From assembly GCF_004137345.1 (NCBI RefSeq), contig NZ_SDWV01000010.1:124001-188000 (forward strand): a DNA stretch of 64,000 nt, in the 5' to 3' direction. The translations under genes and the position numbers were made by a program. Source of the DNA: Nocardioides zhouii. GTDB taxonomy: Bacteria > Actinomycetota > Actinomycetes > Propionibacteriales > Nocardioidaceae. Positions 43,690 through 52,331 of this stretch are shown here, piece after piece (the first letter of the stretch is position 1; every line of letters starts with the position of its first letter). Below the pieces are notes generated by a model. That model saw nothing but the letters and a program-made list of their open reading frames with translations, had not been told where the DNA came from and ran no database searches.

Positions 43690-44271
43690 ATGCCCCGCTC
43701 GACCCGTGACGCGGACGTCTCCCACGACCTCCGTCAGGCGATCCACCGCACCGGCTACTACCCCGAGGTCGTCGCCGACGGCGTCTTCGCCGCGGCGGGT
43801 GGCGAAGAGGTCCTCTCCTACTTCGTGCACCACGAGACGACGTTCGACCACGAGGAGGTACGCCGGCACCTGACGGCGCTCCTCCTGACGTCGACCCGGC
43901 TCGTGATCGCCCACACCGACGAGCACCCGGGCGACGACATGCTGCCCGAGCCCTACACCTCCACCACGACGGAGGCGGTCACCCTGACGTCGATCCGCAC
44001 CGTGGTCGTGACCCGGATGATCGCCAACCCGACGGCGGGAGTCGCCCCGCCGGCCGAGGCCGTGCTGACCATCGGGTGGGGTGGCGTCGGCCGCGTCGAC
44101 CTCGAGCCCGCCGCCTGCTCGGACCCCGAGTGCGACGCCGACCACGGCTACACCGGCACGATCGCCGGCGACGACTACACCCTGCGGGTCTCCGCCGCCG
44201 CCGAGGGCGCCGACGCCGTCGCCGCGCTGCTCGCCTTCGCCGACGCCCTGTCTGCCCGCACCCGCGGGTGA
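43690..44271 (+). CDS. DUF5998 family protein
   Basis: Function unknown; 193 residues. It matches a conserved actinobacterial family found beside the phosphodiesterase-like gene and near sepH in Streptomyces. Features: opening DLRQAIHRTGYYPEVVADGVFAAAGGEEVLSYFVHHETTFD, and a Cys/Asp/His cluster ACSDPECDADHGYTGT (about 138-153) that could bind metal. No membrane segment. CAGACT (43678-43683) ends 6 nt before the ATG. It overlaps the next gene by four bases (GTGA), so the pair is co-transcribed and co-translated. Confidence 0.82.
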   Translation: MPRSTRDADVSHDLRQAIHRTGYYPEVVADGVFAAAGGEEVLSYFVHHETTFDHEEVRRHLTALLLTSTRLVIAHTDEHPGDDMLPEPYTSTTTEAVTLTSIRTVVVTRMIANPTAGVAPPAEAVLTIGWGGVGRVDLEPAACSDPECDADHGYTGTIAGDDYTLRVSAAAEGADAVAALLAFADALSARTRG

Positions 44272-45395
44272 ACAGCCCGCTGGCCTTCACGGAGCCGGCC
44301 TACGGCGACCGGTCGCTGGCCGACGTCGTGCCCTCCGTCGCCCGGGCGCTGGGCGTGCCGCTCGACGGTCACCCCGCCGGGTTCGTGCTGCCGGACGCGT
44401 CGTCGTACGTCGTGTTCCTCGTCGACGGCCTCGGGGCGGAGCTGCTCGCCCGCTACGGCCACGTCGCGCCGTACCTGTCCTCGCTCGTCGCGGGCGGGTC
44501 GACCGGTACGGCCGGGGTGCCGTCGACGACCGCGACGTCACTGACCTCCCTGGGCACCGGCCTGACACCGGGCGCGCACGGGCTCGTCGGCTTCACCGCC
44601 CGCATCCCCGGCACCGACCGGCTGCTCAACCACCTCTGGTGGGACAAGGACATCGACCCGCTCGAGTGGCAGCCGCACCCGACGGCACTCGGGCGGCTCT
44701 CGCGCGCGGGCGTCCACGTCACGGCGGTGAACAAGCGCGACTTCGACGGCTCGGGCCTGACCCTCGCCTCGCAGCGCGGGGCGACGTACGTCGGCGCGGA
44801 CCGCGTCGGCGAGCGCATCGCGGCTACCGTGAGCGCGTCGGCGCACCACCCGTCCCTGACCTACGTCTACGACTCCGACCTCGACTGGACCGGCCACAAG
44901 TTCGGCGTCGCCTCGACCCAGTGGCTGCAGCAGCTCGCGATGGTCGACGCCGAGGCCGAGCAGATGCGCGAGGCCCTGCCCGCGTCGACCCGGCTGCTCG
45001 TGGTCGCCGACCACGGGATGATCGACAGCCCGCGCGAGGCCCGGATCGACGTCGACGAGGTCCACGGGATGCGCGACGGCGTCTCGCTTCTGGGCGGCGA
45101 GGCCCGATTCCGGCACCTCTACTGCTCGGCCCGCGCGGTGCCCGACGTGGTGGACACCTGGCGCGAGGTGCTGGGCGACCGCGCCACGGTCCTCACGCGG
45201 GAGGACGCGATCGCGCGCGGCTGGTTCGGGGCGGTGCAGCCGAGCGTGCTGCCCCGGCTCGGCGACGTGATGGTGGCGTGCCAGGGCGACACGGCAGTGA
45301 TGTCGTCGCGCGACTTCGCCTACGAGGACACCCTGGTCGGGCTGCACGGATCGCTGACCTCGACAGAGATGCTGATCCCCATCCTGGTCGGCTGA
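44268..45395 (+). CDS. alkaline phosphatase superfamily protein (nucleotide pyrophosphatase/phosphodiesterase)
   Basis: Predicted metal-dependent phosphodiesterase of 375 residues with the alkaline-phosphatase fold. Visible elements: VFLVDGLGAELLAR (first metal-binding Asp), the nucleophile Thr region GVPSTTATSLTSLGTG, HGLVGFTA, YDSDLDWTGHKFG and VVADHGMIDSP (metal-binding Asp and His), and the late GLHGSLTSTEMLIPI with the last His. GTG 44268 overlaps the DUF5998 stop. No signal peptide, so it acts in the cytosol, unlike many type I phosphodiesterases. Substrate unknown. Confidence 0.87.
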   Translation: MNSPLAFTEPAYGDRSLADVVPSVARALGVPLDGHPAGFVLPDASSYVVFLVDGLGAELLARYGHVAPYLSSLVAGGSTGTAGVPSTTATSLTSLGTGLTPGAHGLVGFTARIPGTDRLLNHLWWDKDIDPLEWQPHPTALGRLSRAGVHVTAVNKRDFDGSGLTLASQRGATYVGADRVGERIAATVSASAHHPSLTYVYDSDLDWTGHKFGVASTQWLQQLAMVDAEAEQMREALPASTRLLVVADHGMIDSPREARIDVDEVHGMRDGVSLLGGEARFRHLYCSARAVPDVVDTWREVLGDRATVLTREDAIARGWFGAVQPSVLPRLGDVMVACQGDTAVMSSRDFAYEDTLVGLHGSLTSTEMLIPILVG

Positions 45396-45421
45396 GGCCG
45401 GTCGCCGACGGGCGTCCTTGC

Positions 45422-45446
45422 CCTTGAGTCTCTGGGAGACTCGAGG
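45422..45446. repeat. CTTGAGTC palindromic element, copy A
   Basis: CCTTGAGTCTC (45422-45432) pairs with GAGACTCGAGG (45436-45446) with one mismatch and a 3-nt loop. It lies between the convergent phosphodiesterase-like and tdk genes, where a terminator is expected. Two more copies occur near 54.5 kb. Confidence 0.65.
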
Positions 45447-45451
45447 TCGAG

Positions 45452-46105
45452 TCACCCGAAGGGGAGCGGCTCTGGGGCCAGGCTGACGGCCTTGGCGCGC
45501 GCCGCGGTGAGCCGGCGCCGGTGGTGCTGGCGGCAGAGCACCTCGTACGCCACGTCGGCCGGCGGCTCGTCGGCCTGGTCGACGTCGCCCACGACGATGA
45601 CCTCGCCCTCGACGACCATCGCGCCGTTCTCGGTGCGGGCGTTGTGGGTGGCGCGCTTGCCGCACCAGCACAGCGCCTCGACCTGGAGCACGTTCATCCG
45701 GTCGGCGAGCTCCACAAGGCGAGCGCTGCCCGGGAACAGGTGCGAGCGGAAGTCGGTGAGGATGCCGAACGCGAAGACGTCGATCTGGAGCTCGTCGACG
45801 ACCTTGGCGAGCTGGTCGATCTGGTCGGCGGCGTAGAACTGGGCCTCGTCGCAGATGAGGTAGTCGATGCGTCCGCCGCGGGTCAGGGTGTCGACGACGT
45901 AGCGCCAGAAGTCGAAGTCCGCGTCGACCTCAAGGGCATCGTGGGTCAGGCCGAGCCGGCTCGACACCTTCGCGGTGCCGGAGCGGTCGTGGGTGGTGAA
46001 GATCCGGCCGACGCGCCCGCGGGCCGCATGGTTGTGGTTGGTCTGGAGCGCCAGCGTCGACTTGCCGGAGTCCATCGTGCCCGTGAAGAAGTGCAGTTCA
46101 GCCAT
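45452..46105 (-). CDS. tdk: thymidine kinase
   Basis: Phosphorylates thymidine for salvage into dTMP. The 217-residue protein has the P-loop FFTGTMDSGKSTLA at about 6-19, the FTTHDRSG loop, the LICDEAQFYAADQ motif with the catalytic Glu, and a four-residue zinc site spread over LCWCGKRATHNART and LCRQHH. This is the compact type II (TK1-like) enzyme. Start ATG 46105. It is divergent from the MazG-like/rhodanese gene with only 54 bp between, and dut, which limits dUTP, is 9 kb away. Confidence 0.94.
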   Translation of the reverse strand: MAELHFFTGTMDSGKSTLALQTNHNHAARGRVGRIFTTHDRSGTAKVSSRLGLTHDALEVDADFDFWRYVVDTLTRGGRIDYLICDEAQFYAADQIDQLAKVVDELQIDVFAFGILTDFRSHLFPGSARLVELADRMNVLQVEALCWCGKRATHNARTENGAMVVEGEVIVVGDVDQADEPPADVAYEVLCRQHHRRRLTAARAKAVSLAPEPLPFG

Positions 46106-46159
46106 GACCGGGCGATCTTGCCACAGGGTTCGGGTCACCCGGCGGCTACCGTGCCGGGC

Positions 46160-47311
46160 ATGGACGACGCCCGTGAAAAAGATGACGGCGCCCGGATCGA
46201 CGCGATCGCCGGTGAGATCGCCGCCGAGCGCCGCCGGCAGGTGACCCGCTGGGGGCGGCAGGACCACCCGTCGATCGGTCCGGCCGGGTCCGAGCCGTTC
46301 GGCAGGATCGCCGACCGGTGGAAGGCGATCAACGACGCCCGGATGGAGACCGGCGCCCACTCCTGGGACGCGATCCTGCTCGAGGAGGTCTTCGAGGCGC
46401 TGGCCGAGTCCGATCCTGCGCGTCGTCGCGCCGAGCTCGTCCAGCTCGCGGCCGTCGCCGCCGCGGAGATCGAGGCCATCGACCGCTTCGGGGTCCTGCG
46501 CCGCGGACCGCTGATCAGCCCGCGCGAGCTCGCCGGGAACCTCGACCGGTTCACGGTCATCGACGTGCGCTACCTGATGGGCGGCCCGCTCGGTGGGGAG
46601 CAGCACGCGGCCGGGCACGTCGCCGGCGCGGCGTACGTCGACATGGACCGCGACCTGGCCGACCCGCCCGGCGCGGGTGGCCGCCACCCCCTGCCCGAGG
46701 AGACCCGCTTCGAGGAGGCGATGCGTCGCGCCGGCGTGCGCGCCGACCGGCCCGTGGTGGCGTACGACGACTGGCAGGGTCGCGGGGCGGCGCGGGCCTG
46801 GTGGCTGCTGCGGTTCCACGGCCACCCGGACGTCCGGGTGCTCGACGGCGGCTGGTCGGCCTGGCTGGCCGACGGGCTACCGGTCGAGTCGGGCGCTGTG
46901 CACGCGGAGCCGGGCGACTTCACGGTGTCGCCCGACAAGGGGATGCCGGTGGTGGAGGCCGACGACGTGCTCGGCGTGGAGGTCCTCGTCGACGCCCGTG
47001 CCGCGGAACGCTTCAGCGGGGCTACGGAGCCGGTCGACCCCGTCGCCGGTCGCATCCCGGGCGCGGTCAACGTGCCGACCACCGCCAACCTCGACGAGTA
47101 CGGCCGATTTCTGCCAGCGCACCGGCTACGCGAGGCGTACGCCCGCGTCGGCGCCGACGCGTCGGACTCGGTGGCTGCCTACTGCGGGTCGGGCGTCACG
47201 GCCACCCACGACCTGCTCGCGATGGAGGTGGCCGGAATCAGGGGGGCGCTCTACCCCGGCAGCTGGAGCGGCTGGATCACCGACCCGGACCGGCCGATCG
47301 AGACCGGCTGA
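46160..47311 (+). CDS. MazG-like domain fused to tandem-rhodanese sulfurtransferase
   Basis: A 383-residue single frame joining two activities. Residues about 8-113 resemble a MazG-like nucleotide pyrophosphohydrolase helical domain (AAERRRQVTRWGRQDHP, SWDAILLEEVFEALAESDPARRRAELVQLAAVAAAEIEAI with paired Glu metal ligands). Residues about 118-383 are a two-domain rhodanese: DVRYLMGGPLGGEQHAAGHVAGAAYVDMDRDL, VLDGGWSAWLADG, and the active-site loop AYCGSGVTATHD with Cys342. No start codon exists between the parts, so it is a real fusion. TACCGT (46147-46152) ends 7 nt before the ATG. Confidence 0.83.
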   Translation: MDDAREKDDGARIDAIAGEIAAERRRQVTRWGRQDHPSIGPAGSEPFGRIADRWKAINDARMETGAHSWDAILLEEVFEALAESDPARRRAELVQLAAVAAAEIEAIDRFGVLRRGPLISPRELAGNLDRFTVIDVRYLMGGPLGGEQHAAGHVAGAAYVDMDRDLADPPGAGGRHPLPEETRFEEAMRRAGVRADRPVVAYDDWQGRGAARAWWLLRFHGHPDVRVLDGGWSAWLADGLPVESGAVHAEPGDFTVSPDKGMPVVEADDVLGVEVLVDARAAERFSGATEPVDPVAGRIPGAVNVPTTANLDEYGRFLPAHRLREAYARVGADASDSVAAYCGSGVTATHDLLAMEVAGIRGALYPGSWSGWITDPDRPIETG

Positions 47312-47314
47312 CGC

Positions 47315-48151
47315 TCACTCGCCGCGGACGTCGTCGCCGACGGCGATCCGGCCCTCGTCGAGCGGCACCAGGTGCGCAGCGAACATCGTCTTGCCGTCGA
47401 CCAGCCGGTGCCGCGCCAGGGTGCGGATCGGCTCCTTGGCCGTCTCGAGCGTCTGCGGGTGGATGGTGGTCATCACGCAGCGGTCGACCGGCTTCGTCAC
47501 CCGGAACCGCACGCCACCGACGGTGAGCACCCGCCACCGGTCCTCGGCGAAGGGCTCGTCGCCGTCGACGACCAGGTTGGCGCGGAACCGCTCGATCGGC
47601 AGCGGGTCACGGGGCTCCTCGCCGAGGTCGAGCGCCCGCTCGACGACCCAGTCGTTGAGCTGGCGCAGCGACGCCAGCGAGGCGACCGTGACCGGGAACG
47701 AGTCGGGGAAGGCGGCATGGTCGCCCGGCTCGGCGTAGCCGGGTTGCAGCGTCCGTCGCGTGGGGTCGTCGCACCAGACGAGGCGTACGTCGTCGCGGCC
47801 GAGGGCGGACCGCAGCCACCCGTCGGCGTCGGGTCCGGCAGGCACGGCGCGCAGGTCCAGCGAGAACAGCCGGACCGCCTCGGGCTCACCGACCGGCTCG
47901 TCGAGGTGCAGGTCGGGGAGGCCGGGCGCCCTCAGTCGTAGCGCACCCGTGACCGTCGCGTCCGTGACCGGGGTGTCGGACACGACGTGGAACAGCGCGT
48001 GCACCTCGCGCGCGGAGACGAGGCTGCCGTCACCGTCGACGACCATCCACCTCCGGTCGCCGTCCAGGCCGCCCGACAGCACGTCGACCGAGGAGACGGG
48101 TCGGATCGCACCGGACTTCAGGGGGTGGACGTTGAGCCCGACCAGCCGCAC
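47315..48151 (-). CDS. MOSC domain protein (MOSC N-terminal beta-barrel type)
   Basis: Predicted sulfur-carrier/molybdopterin-related protein of 278 residues. The N-terminal MOSC_N barrel starts LVGLNVHPLKSGAI and includes GDRRWMVVD; the C-terminal MOSC domain has FRANLVVDGDEPFAEDRWRVLTVGG and the conserved Cys in PVDRCVMTTIHPQT, the residue that carries sulfur in mARC/YiiM-like proteins. It may be a molybdenum-dependent reductase related to mARC. It starts 3 bp after the sepH stop, so the two are co-transcribed. Confidence 0.88.
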   Translation of the reverse strand: MRLVGLNVHPLKSGAIRPVSSVDVLSGGLDGDRRWMVVDGDGSLVSAREVHALFHVVSDTPVTDATVTGALRLRAPGLPDLHLDEPVGEPEAVRLFSLDLRAVPAGPDADGWLRSALGRDDVRLVWCDDPTRRTLQPGYAEPGDHAAFPDSFPVTVASLASLRQLNDWVVERALDLGEEPRDPLPIERFRANLVVDGDEPFAEDRWRVLTVGGVRFRVTKPVDRCVMTTIHPQTLETAKEPIRTLARHRLVDGKTMFAAHLVPLDEGRIAVGDDVRGE

Positions 48152-48154
48152 GGC

Positions 48155-49120
48155 TCAGTCGTTCTTGCCGCCGCCGAACATGATCTCGTCCCAGCTCGGC
48201 ACCGACGCGCGGCCACGCTTCTTCGCGGGCCGGCGGGGCTCGGGCGCGGTGTGGGCGGCCGGCTCCTCGGTGTCGGGCTCGGCGGTGGTCTCGGGGGTGG
48301 GCTCGTCGGAAGCGTCGGCGGGCTGGTCGTCGAGGTAGGCCTCCACGGGCTGCTCCGTGCCCAGGGTCTCGCCCGGGGTCTCGCGCAGCTCCATGGTGGT
48401 CTCCGTCGCCGACTCGCCGTCGGAGACCATCTCGATCGCGTCGTCGCCGAACGCGGGCTCGTCGCCACCAACAGAGCTCAGCCGGCGCTGGCGGGCAGCG
48501 GCCAGGTCGTCGGCCGCGGGGTCCTCGTCGGCTGCCGCGCTCTCCGGCGTGCCGTCGCCGACCAGCCAGCGCGCGTCGTCGTCGTCGACGGTCACGAAGT
48601 TGCCGCGCGGGTCGAAGGAGAAGGTCCCGGTGCCGGTGCGGCCCGCCACCTCGTACAACGCGGTCAGGGTCCAGCGACCGTCCTCGCGTCGCCAGGAGTC
48701 CCACTCGGCGACGCTCGGGTCGACGTTGTGTGAGCGCAGGTGCGCGCTGACCGCCTCGCCGAGGGTGCGGGCACCGGACTCGTTCGCGCGGCGGCGTACG
48801 GAGGCGAGCTGGGCCTGCTGGGCCACGTGGGCGCGCTCGGCCATGACGGGGGCGGCGAACGGCATGATCTTCTCCACCGACGACCCGGCGGCGTGGGCCA
48901 CCGCCTCGGGAGTCTCCCCGGCGCGGATGCGCATCTGGATGTCGCGGGGGCGGAGGCTTGATTCCATCGGGATCTCCAACTGACCGTTGCTTGCGGGCGC
49001 GCCGGTGAGGGCACGACGGAGCCTGGCGTCGATCGCCAGGGAGTGTTCCTGGCCCGACTCGTCCACCAGCAGCAGGCGCTTGCCGTCCCCGCTGCGACCG
49101 GTGAACGTCAGCTTGGCCAT
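48155..49120 (-). CDS. sepH: septation protein SepH (DUF3071)
   Basis: Actinobacterial cell-division protein that binds FtsZ and promotes its assembly. The 321-residue protein has the N-terminal DUF3071 domain: LTFTGRSGDGKRLLLVDESGQEHSLAID, then the HTH-like MRIRAGETPEAVAHAAGSSVEKIMPFAAPV (about 65-94) and AERAHVAQQAQLASVR. A long acidic, disordered linker follows, and the protein ends with the Arg/Lys-rich FtsZ-binding tail around KKRGRASVPSWDEIMFGGGK. Location matches Streptomyces SCO5855. Start ATG 49120. Confidence 0.92.
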   Translation of the reverse strand: MAKLTFTGRSGDGKRLLLVDESGQEHSLAIDARLRRALTGAPASNGQLEIPMESSLRPRDIQMRIRAGETPEAVAHAAGSSVEKIMPFAAPVMAERAHVAQQAQLASVRRRANESGARTLGEAVSAHLRSHNVDPSVAEWDSWRREDGRWTLTALYEVAGRTGTGTFSFDPRGNFVTVDDDDARWLVGDGTPESAAADEDPAADDLAAARQRRLSSVGGDEPAFGDDAIEMVSDGESATETTMELRETPGETLGTEQPVEAYLDDQPADASDEPTPETTAEPDTEEPAAHTAPEPRRPAKKRGRASVPSWDEIMFGGGKND

Positions 49121-49211
49121 GGTCAGCGAGCCTACGCCAGCGCGGCCCCGCGGCACGGTTGCTCCCGCGGCGCGCCGACGGGTGTCGAGGGCGGTGCCCT
49201 AGCCTTCCGAT

Positions 49212-49847
49212 GTGCCACCCACGGAGCTCGCCACGACCCTCGTCGTGCTCGACCTGGTCGGCATCTTCGTCTTCGCCGTCACGGGCGCGCTGGTGGCCGT
49301 CCGCAAGAACCTCGACCTCTTCGCCGCGCTCGTCCTCGGTGGCGTCACCGGTCTCGGCGGTGGCTTCGTCCGTGACGTGCTGATCGGCGCCACCCCGCCG
49401 GCGGCGCTTGCCGACTGGCGCTACCTGATGGTCCCGGTCGCGGCCGGCCTGCTGACCTTTGCCTTCCACCCGGTCATCGGCCGCCTCGAGCGGGTCGTGA
49501 CGCTCTTCGATGCCTTCGGACTCGCCCTGTTCTGCGTCACCGGCGCGCTCAAGGCGGTCGACTACGGCCTCGGCCCGCTGCCCGCCGCGCTGCTCGGCAT
49601 GGTCACCGGCATCGGCGGCGGGATCCTGCGCGACGTGCTGGCGGGCCGCGTCCCGGTCATCTTCGAGGGCGCGCTCTACGCCACCCCGGCCCTGACCGGC
49701 GCGCTGGTCGCGGTGCTGCTCGACCGGGCCGACCTGCCCCTCGGCGTCGTCGCGGCCGCCGGCTTCAGCACCTGCCTCGGCTTCCGGCTGCTCGCACTCG
49801 TCCGGGGCTGGCGCGCGCCGCTGCCCAAGGGGCCGGCCAACGTCTGA
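49212..49847 (+). CDS. TRIC-type cation channel family protein (UPF0126)
   Basis: Membrane protein of 211 residues with seven hydrophobic helices in two repeats. Each repeat carries the TRIC signature: GGVTGLGGGFVRDVLIG and VTGIGGGILRDVLAG, where the Gly-rich kink and Arg-Asp pair shape the potassium/cation pore. Bacterial TRIC channels act as trimers, conducting K+ or Na+. TAGCCT (49200-49205) ends 6 nt before GTG 49212, so a leaderless mRNA is likely. It is divergent from sepH and convergent with the lactone oxidase gene. Confidence 0.9.
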   Translation: MPPTELATTLVVLDLVGIFVFAVTGALVAVRKNLDLFAALVLGGVTGLGGGFVRDVLIGATPPAALADWRYLMVPVAAGLLTFAFHPVIGRLERVVTLFDAFGLALFCVTGALKAVDYGLGPLPAALLGMVTGIGGGILRDVLAGRVPVIFEGALYATPALTGALVAVLLDRADLPLGVVAAAGFSTCLGFRLLALVRGWRAPLPKGPANV

Positions 49848-49856
49848 GTCGCCGGG

Positions 49857-51161
49857 TCAGGCGCCGAGCACGCGCCGCAGGTAGGGATTGGTGAAGACCC
49901 GGTCGGGGTCGAGGCGCTCGCGCATCGCGAGGAAGTCGTCGAACCGGTCGTACGCCGGCGCCAGGTCGGCGGCCGTACGGGTGTGGACCTTACCCCAGTG
50001 GGGCCGCCCGCCCGCCTCGCGCAGGATCGGCTCGAGCCCGCCGAAGTAGCCGCGGTGGTCTGTGTCCTGCGGGACGTGGAAGGCGAGGTAGAAGCTGTCC
50101 CGGCCGTGGGACGTCGACATCGGCACGTCGTCGGCCCGGGCGGTGCGGACCTCGACCGGGAAGGCGATCCGCCAGTCGCTGGCCTCGATCACCCGCCGGC
50201 ACTCACGGAGCACGTCGAGGCCCACCTCGCGCGGTACGGCGTACTCCATCTCGCGGAAGCGCACCCGGCGCGGACTGACGAAGACCCGGTGGGCGAGGTC
50301 GCTGTAGCGGCGCTCCGACAGCGCCCGGCCCGCCACCCGGTTGATCCGGGGGACCAGGGACGGTGCGCGCGTCCCGATGCGGCACAGGGCGCCGAAGACG
50401 GAGTTGGAGACGAAGTCGTCCTCCCACCACGCCGCCAGCGCGGACGGCGGCTCCTGCTCGCCCGGAGCGAGGTCGGTGCGGACGTTCTGCTTCACCAACA
50501 TCTGGTCGGTGTGGGGGAACCAGTACATGTCGACGTGGTGCGCCGCGGCGACCATGTCGTCGTACGACGCCAGCGCCTCGTCCCACGTCATCGGCTGCTC
50601 GTGCGCCTCGACGACGAAGAGCGGCTCGACGTGGAAGGTCAGGCTGGTGAGGATGCCGAGGGCGCCGAGGCCGACCCGCGCCATCTCGAAGACGTCGGCG
50701 TTGTCCTGGGCGGACGCCCGCAGCACCTCACCTGTGGCGGTGACCAGCTCGAGCCCCGCGAGCTGGGCGCCCAGGCCCGCGGCCGTGCCGCCGGTGCCGT
50801 GGGTTCCGGTCGACGTCGCGCCAGCCAGCGTCTGCTCGGCGATGTCGCCCATGTTGTGCAGCGACAGGCCGAGCCGCTCGAGCGCGAGGTTGAGGTCCTT
50901 GAGCTGGGTGCCGGCGCGGGCGGTCACGGTCATCGCCTCGCGGTCGACCTCGAGCACACCGGTGAGGCCCTCGGGGCGCAGGAGGGTGTGCTCCGGAGCT
51001 GCGATGCCGGTGAAGCTGTGGCCGGTGCCGGTCATCTTCGCGGTCGTGCCGTCCTCACGCGCGCGGCGTACGACGTCGACGACCGCGTCGAGCGACGTCG
51101 GCGTCTCGACCCGCTGCGGGGTCGCCTCCTCGAGTCCGGACCAGTTGCGCCAGGTGGTCAT
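49857..51161 (-). CDS. FAD-linked lactone oxidase (D-arabinono-1,4-lactone/L-gulonolactone oxidase-like)
   Basis: VAO-family flavoenzyme of 434 residues. The FAD-binding PCMH domain (about 10-180) shows TGTGHSFTGIAAPEHTLLRPEG, where the His usually bonds FAD covalently, and MGDIAEQTLAGATSTGTHGTGG. The C-terminal D-arabinono-1,4-lactone oxidase domain includes VEVRTARADDVPMSTSHGRDSFYLAFH and RPHWGKVHTRTA. The likely reaction is oxidation of a sugar lactone; the mycobacterial relative makes ascorbate-like products from gulonolactone. It is convergent with the TRIC channel and divergent from hemH. Confidence 0.9.
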   Translation of the reverse strand: MTTWRNWSGLEEATPQRVETPTSLDAVVDVVRRAREDGTTAKMTGTGHSFTGIAAPEHTLLRPEGLTGVLEVDREAMTVTARAGTQLKDLNLALERLGLSLHNMGDIAEQTLAGATSTGTHGTGGTAAGLGAQLAGLELVTATGEVLRASAQDNADVFEMARVGLGALGILTSLTFHVEPLFVVEAHEQPMTWDEALASYDDMVAAAHHVDMYWFPHTDQMLVKQNVRTDLAPGEQEPPSALAAWWEDDFVSNSVFGALCRIGTRAPSLVPRINRVAGRALSERRYSDLAHRVFVSPRRVRFREMEYAVPREVGLDVLRECRRVIEASDWRIAFPVEVRTARADDVPMSTSHGRDSFYLAFHVPQDTDHRGYFGGLEPILREAGGRPHWGKVHTRTAADLAPAYDRFDDFLAMRERLDPDRVFTNPYLRRVLGA

Positions 51162-51218
51162 GACCGCAGGCTAGGGGACCGGCGGCCGGTCTGGGCCGGG
51201 CCCACCTAGGCTGGCGAC

Positions 51219-52331
51219 ATGAATTCCGCGCGCCCCGACGTGACGCCGTACGACGCCCTGCTGGTCCTCTCCTTCGGGGGGCCGGAGAAGCCGGAGGACG
51301 TGGTGCCGTTCCTCGAGAACGTCACCCGCGGCCGCGGCATCCCGCGCGAGCGGCTGGAGCAGGTCGGCGAGCACTACTTCCTCTTCGGCGGGCGCAGCCC
51401 GATCAACGACCAGAACCGGGCACTGATCGCGGCGCTGGAGAAGGACTTCGCCGACCAGGGGATCGACCTGCCGGTCTACTTCGGCAACCGCAACTGGGAC
51501 CCCTACCTCGCCGACACGCTGGCCGCGATGAAGGCCGACGGCGTCGGCCGGGCCGCGGTGTTCGCCACGTCGGCGTACTCCTCGTGGTCGTCGTGCCGGC
51601 AGTACCGCGAGAACCTCTTCGACGCCGTCGAGCAGACCCCCGGGGCGCCGCGCCTCGACAAGCTGCGGCAGTACTTCAACCACCCCGGCTTCATCGAGCC
51701 CGTCGTCGATGCCGTCCTGGCGTCGCTCGCCGAGCTGCCGGACGGCGGTGACCGCGCGCGGCTGGTCTTCGTCACCCACTCCATCCCGACCGAGATGGCG
51801 GAGTCCAGCGGGTCGGAGGACCCGGCCGGCCAGTCGCGTCCGGCGTACGTCGCCCAGCACCGCAGCGCGGCCGACGTGGTCGCGGAGCGGGTGCGGGCCG
51901 TGACGGGTCGCGCCCACCGCCACGACCTCGTCTACTGCTCGCGCTCGGGCGCCCCGTCGACGCCGTGGCTCGAGCCCGACGTCAACGACCACCTCGAGGA
52001 CCTCGTGACGGACGGTGTGTCCGAGGTGGTGCTCGTGCCGATCGGGTTCGTGTCCGACCACATGGAGGTGATCTTCGACCTCGACACCGAGGCGACGGCC
52101 ACCGCCGAGCGCCTCGGCATGACGGTGGTGCGAGCCGCGACCGCCGGGGTCGACCCGCGCTTCGTGGCGATGGTGCGCGACCTGGTCCTCGAGCGTGCCG
52201 CGGCCGAGCGTGGCGAGCAGCCGGAGCGGTCCGCGGTGGGTTCGTGGTCCCCCGGACCGGACGTCTGCGGCGTCGGCTGCTGTCCCAACCCGCGCGGTCC
52301 CCGACCGGCGCTATGCGGGTCCGACTCGTGA
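51219..52331 (+). CDS. hemH: ferrochelatase (coproporphyrin ferrochelatase type)
   Basis: Inserts iron into coproporphyrin III in the actinobacterial heme pathway (also called cpfC). The 370-residue protein has [31 protein letters not shown] at the N terminus and the iron-binding [13 protein letters not shown] (catalytic His) and [17 protein letters not shown] segments. Cysteines at 126 and in the C-terminal [18 protein letters not shown] (350, 354, 355, 366) fit a [2Fe-2S] cluster like that of mycobacterial ferrochelatase. TAGGCT (51207-51212) ends 6 nt before the ATG. The IMPase gene overlaps its stop (GTGA). Confidence 0.95.
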   Translation: MNSARPDVTPYDALLVLSFGGPEKPEDVVPFLENVTRGRGIPRERLEQVGEHYFLFGGRSPINDQNRALIAALEKDFADQGIDLPVYFGNRNWDPYLADTLAAMKADGVGRAAVFATSAYSSWSSCRQYRENLFDAVEQTPGAPRLDKLRQYFNHPGFIEPVVDAVLASLAELPDGGDRARLVFVTHSIPTEMAESSGSEDPAGQSRPAYVAQHRSAADVVAERVRAVTGRAHRHDLVYCSRSGAPSTPWLEPDVNDHLEDLVTDGVSEVVLVPIGFVSDHMEVIFDLDTEATATAERLGMTVVRAATAGVDPRFVAMVRDLVLERAAAERGEQPERSAVGSWSPGPDVCGVGCCPNPRGPRPALCGSDS

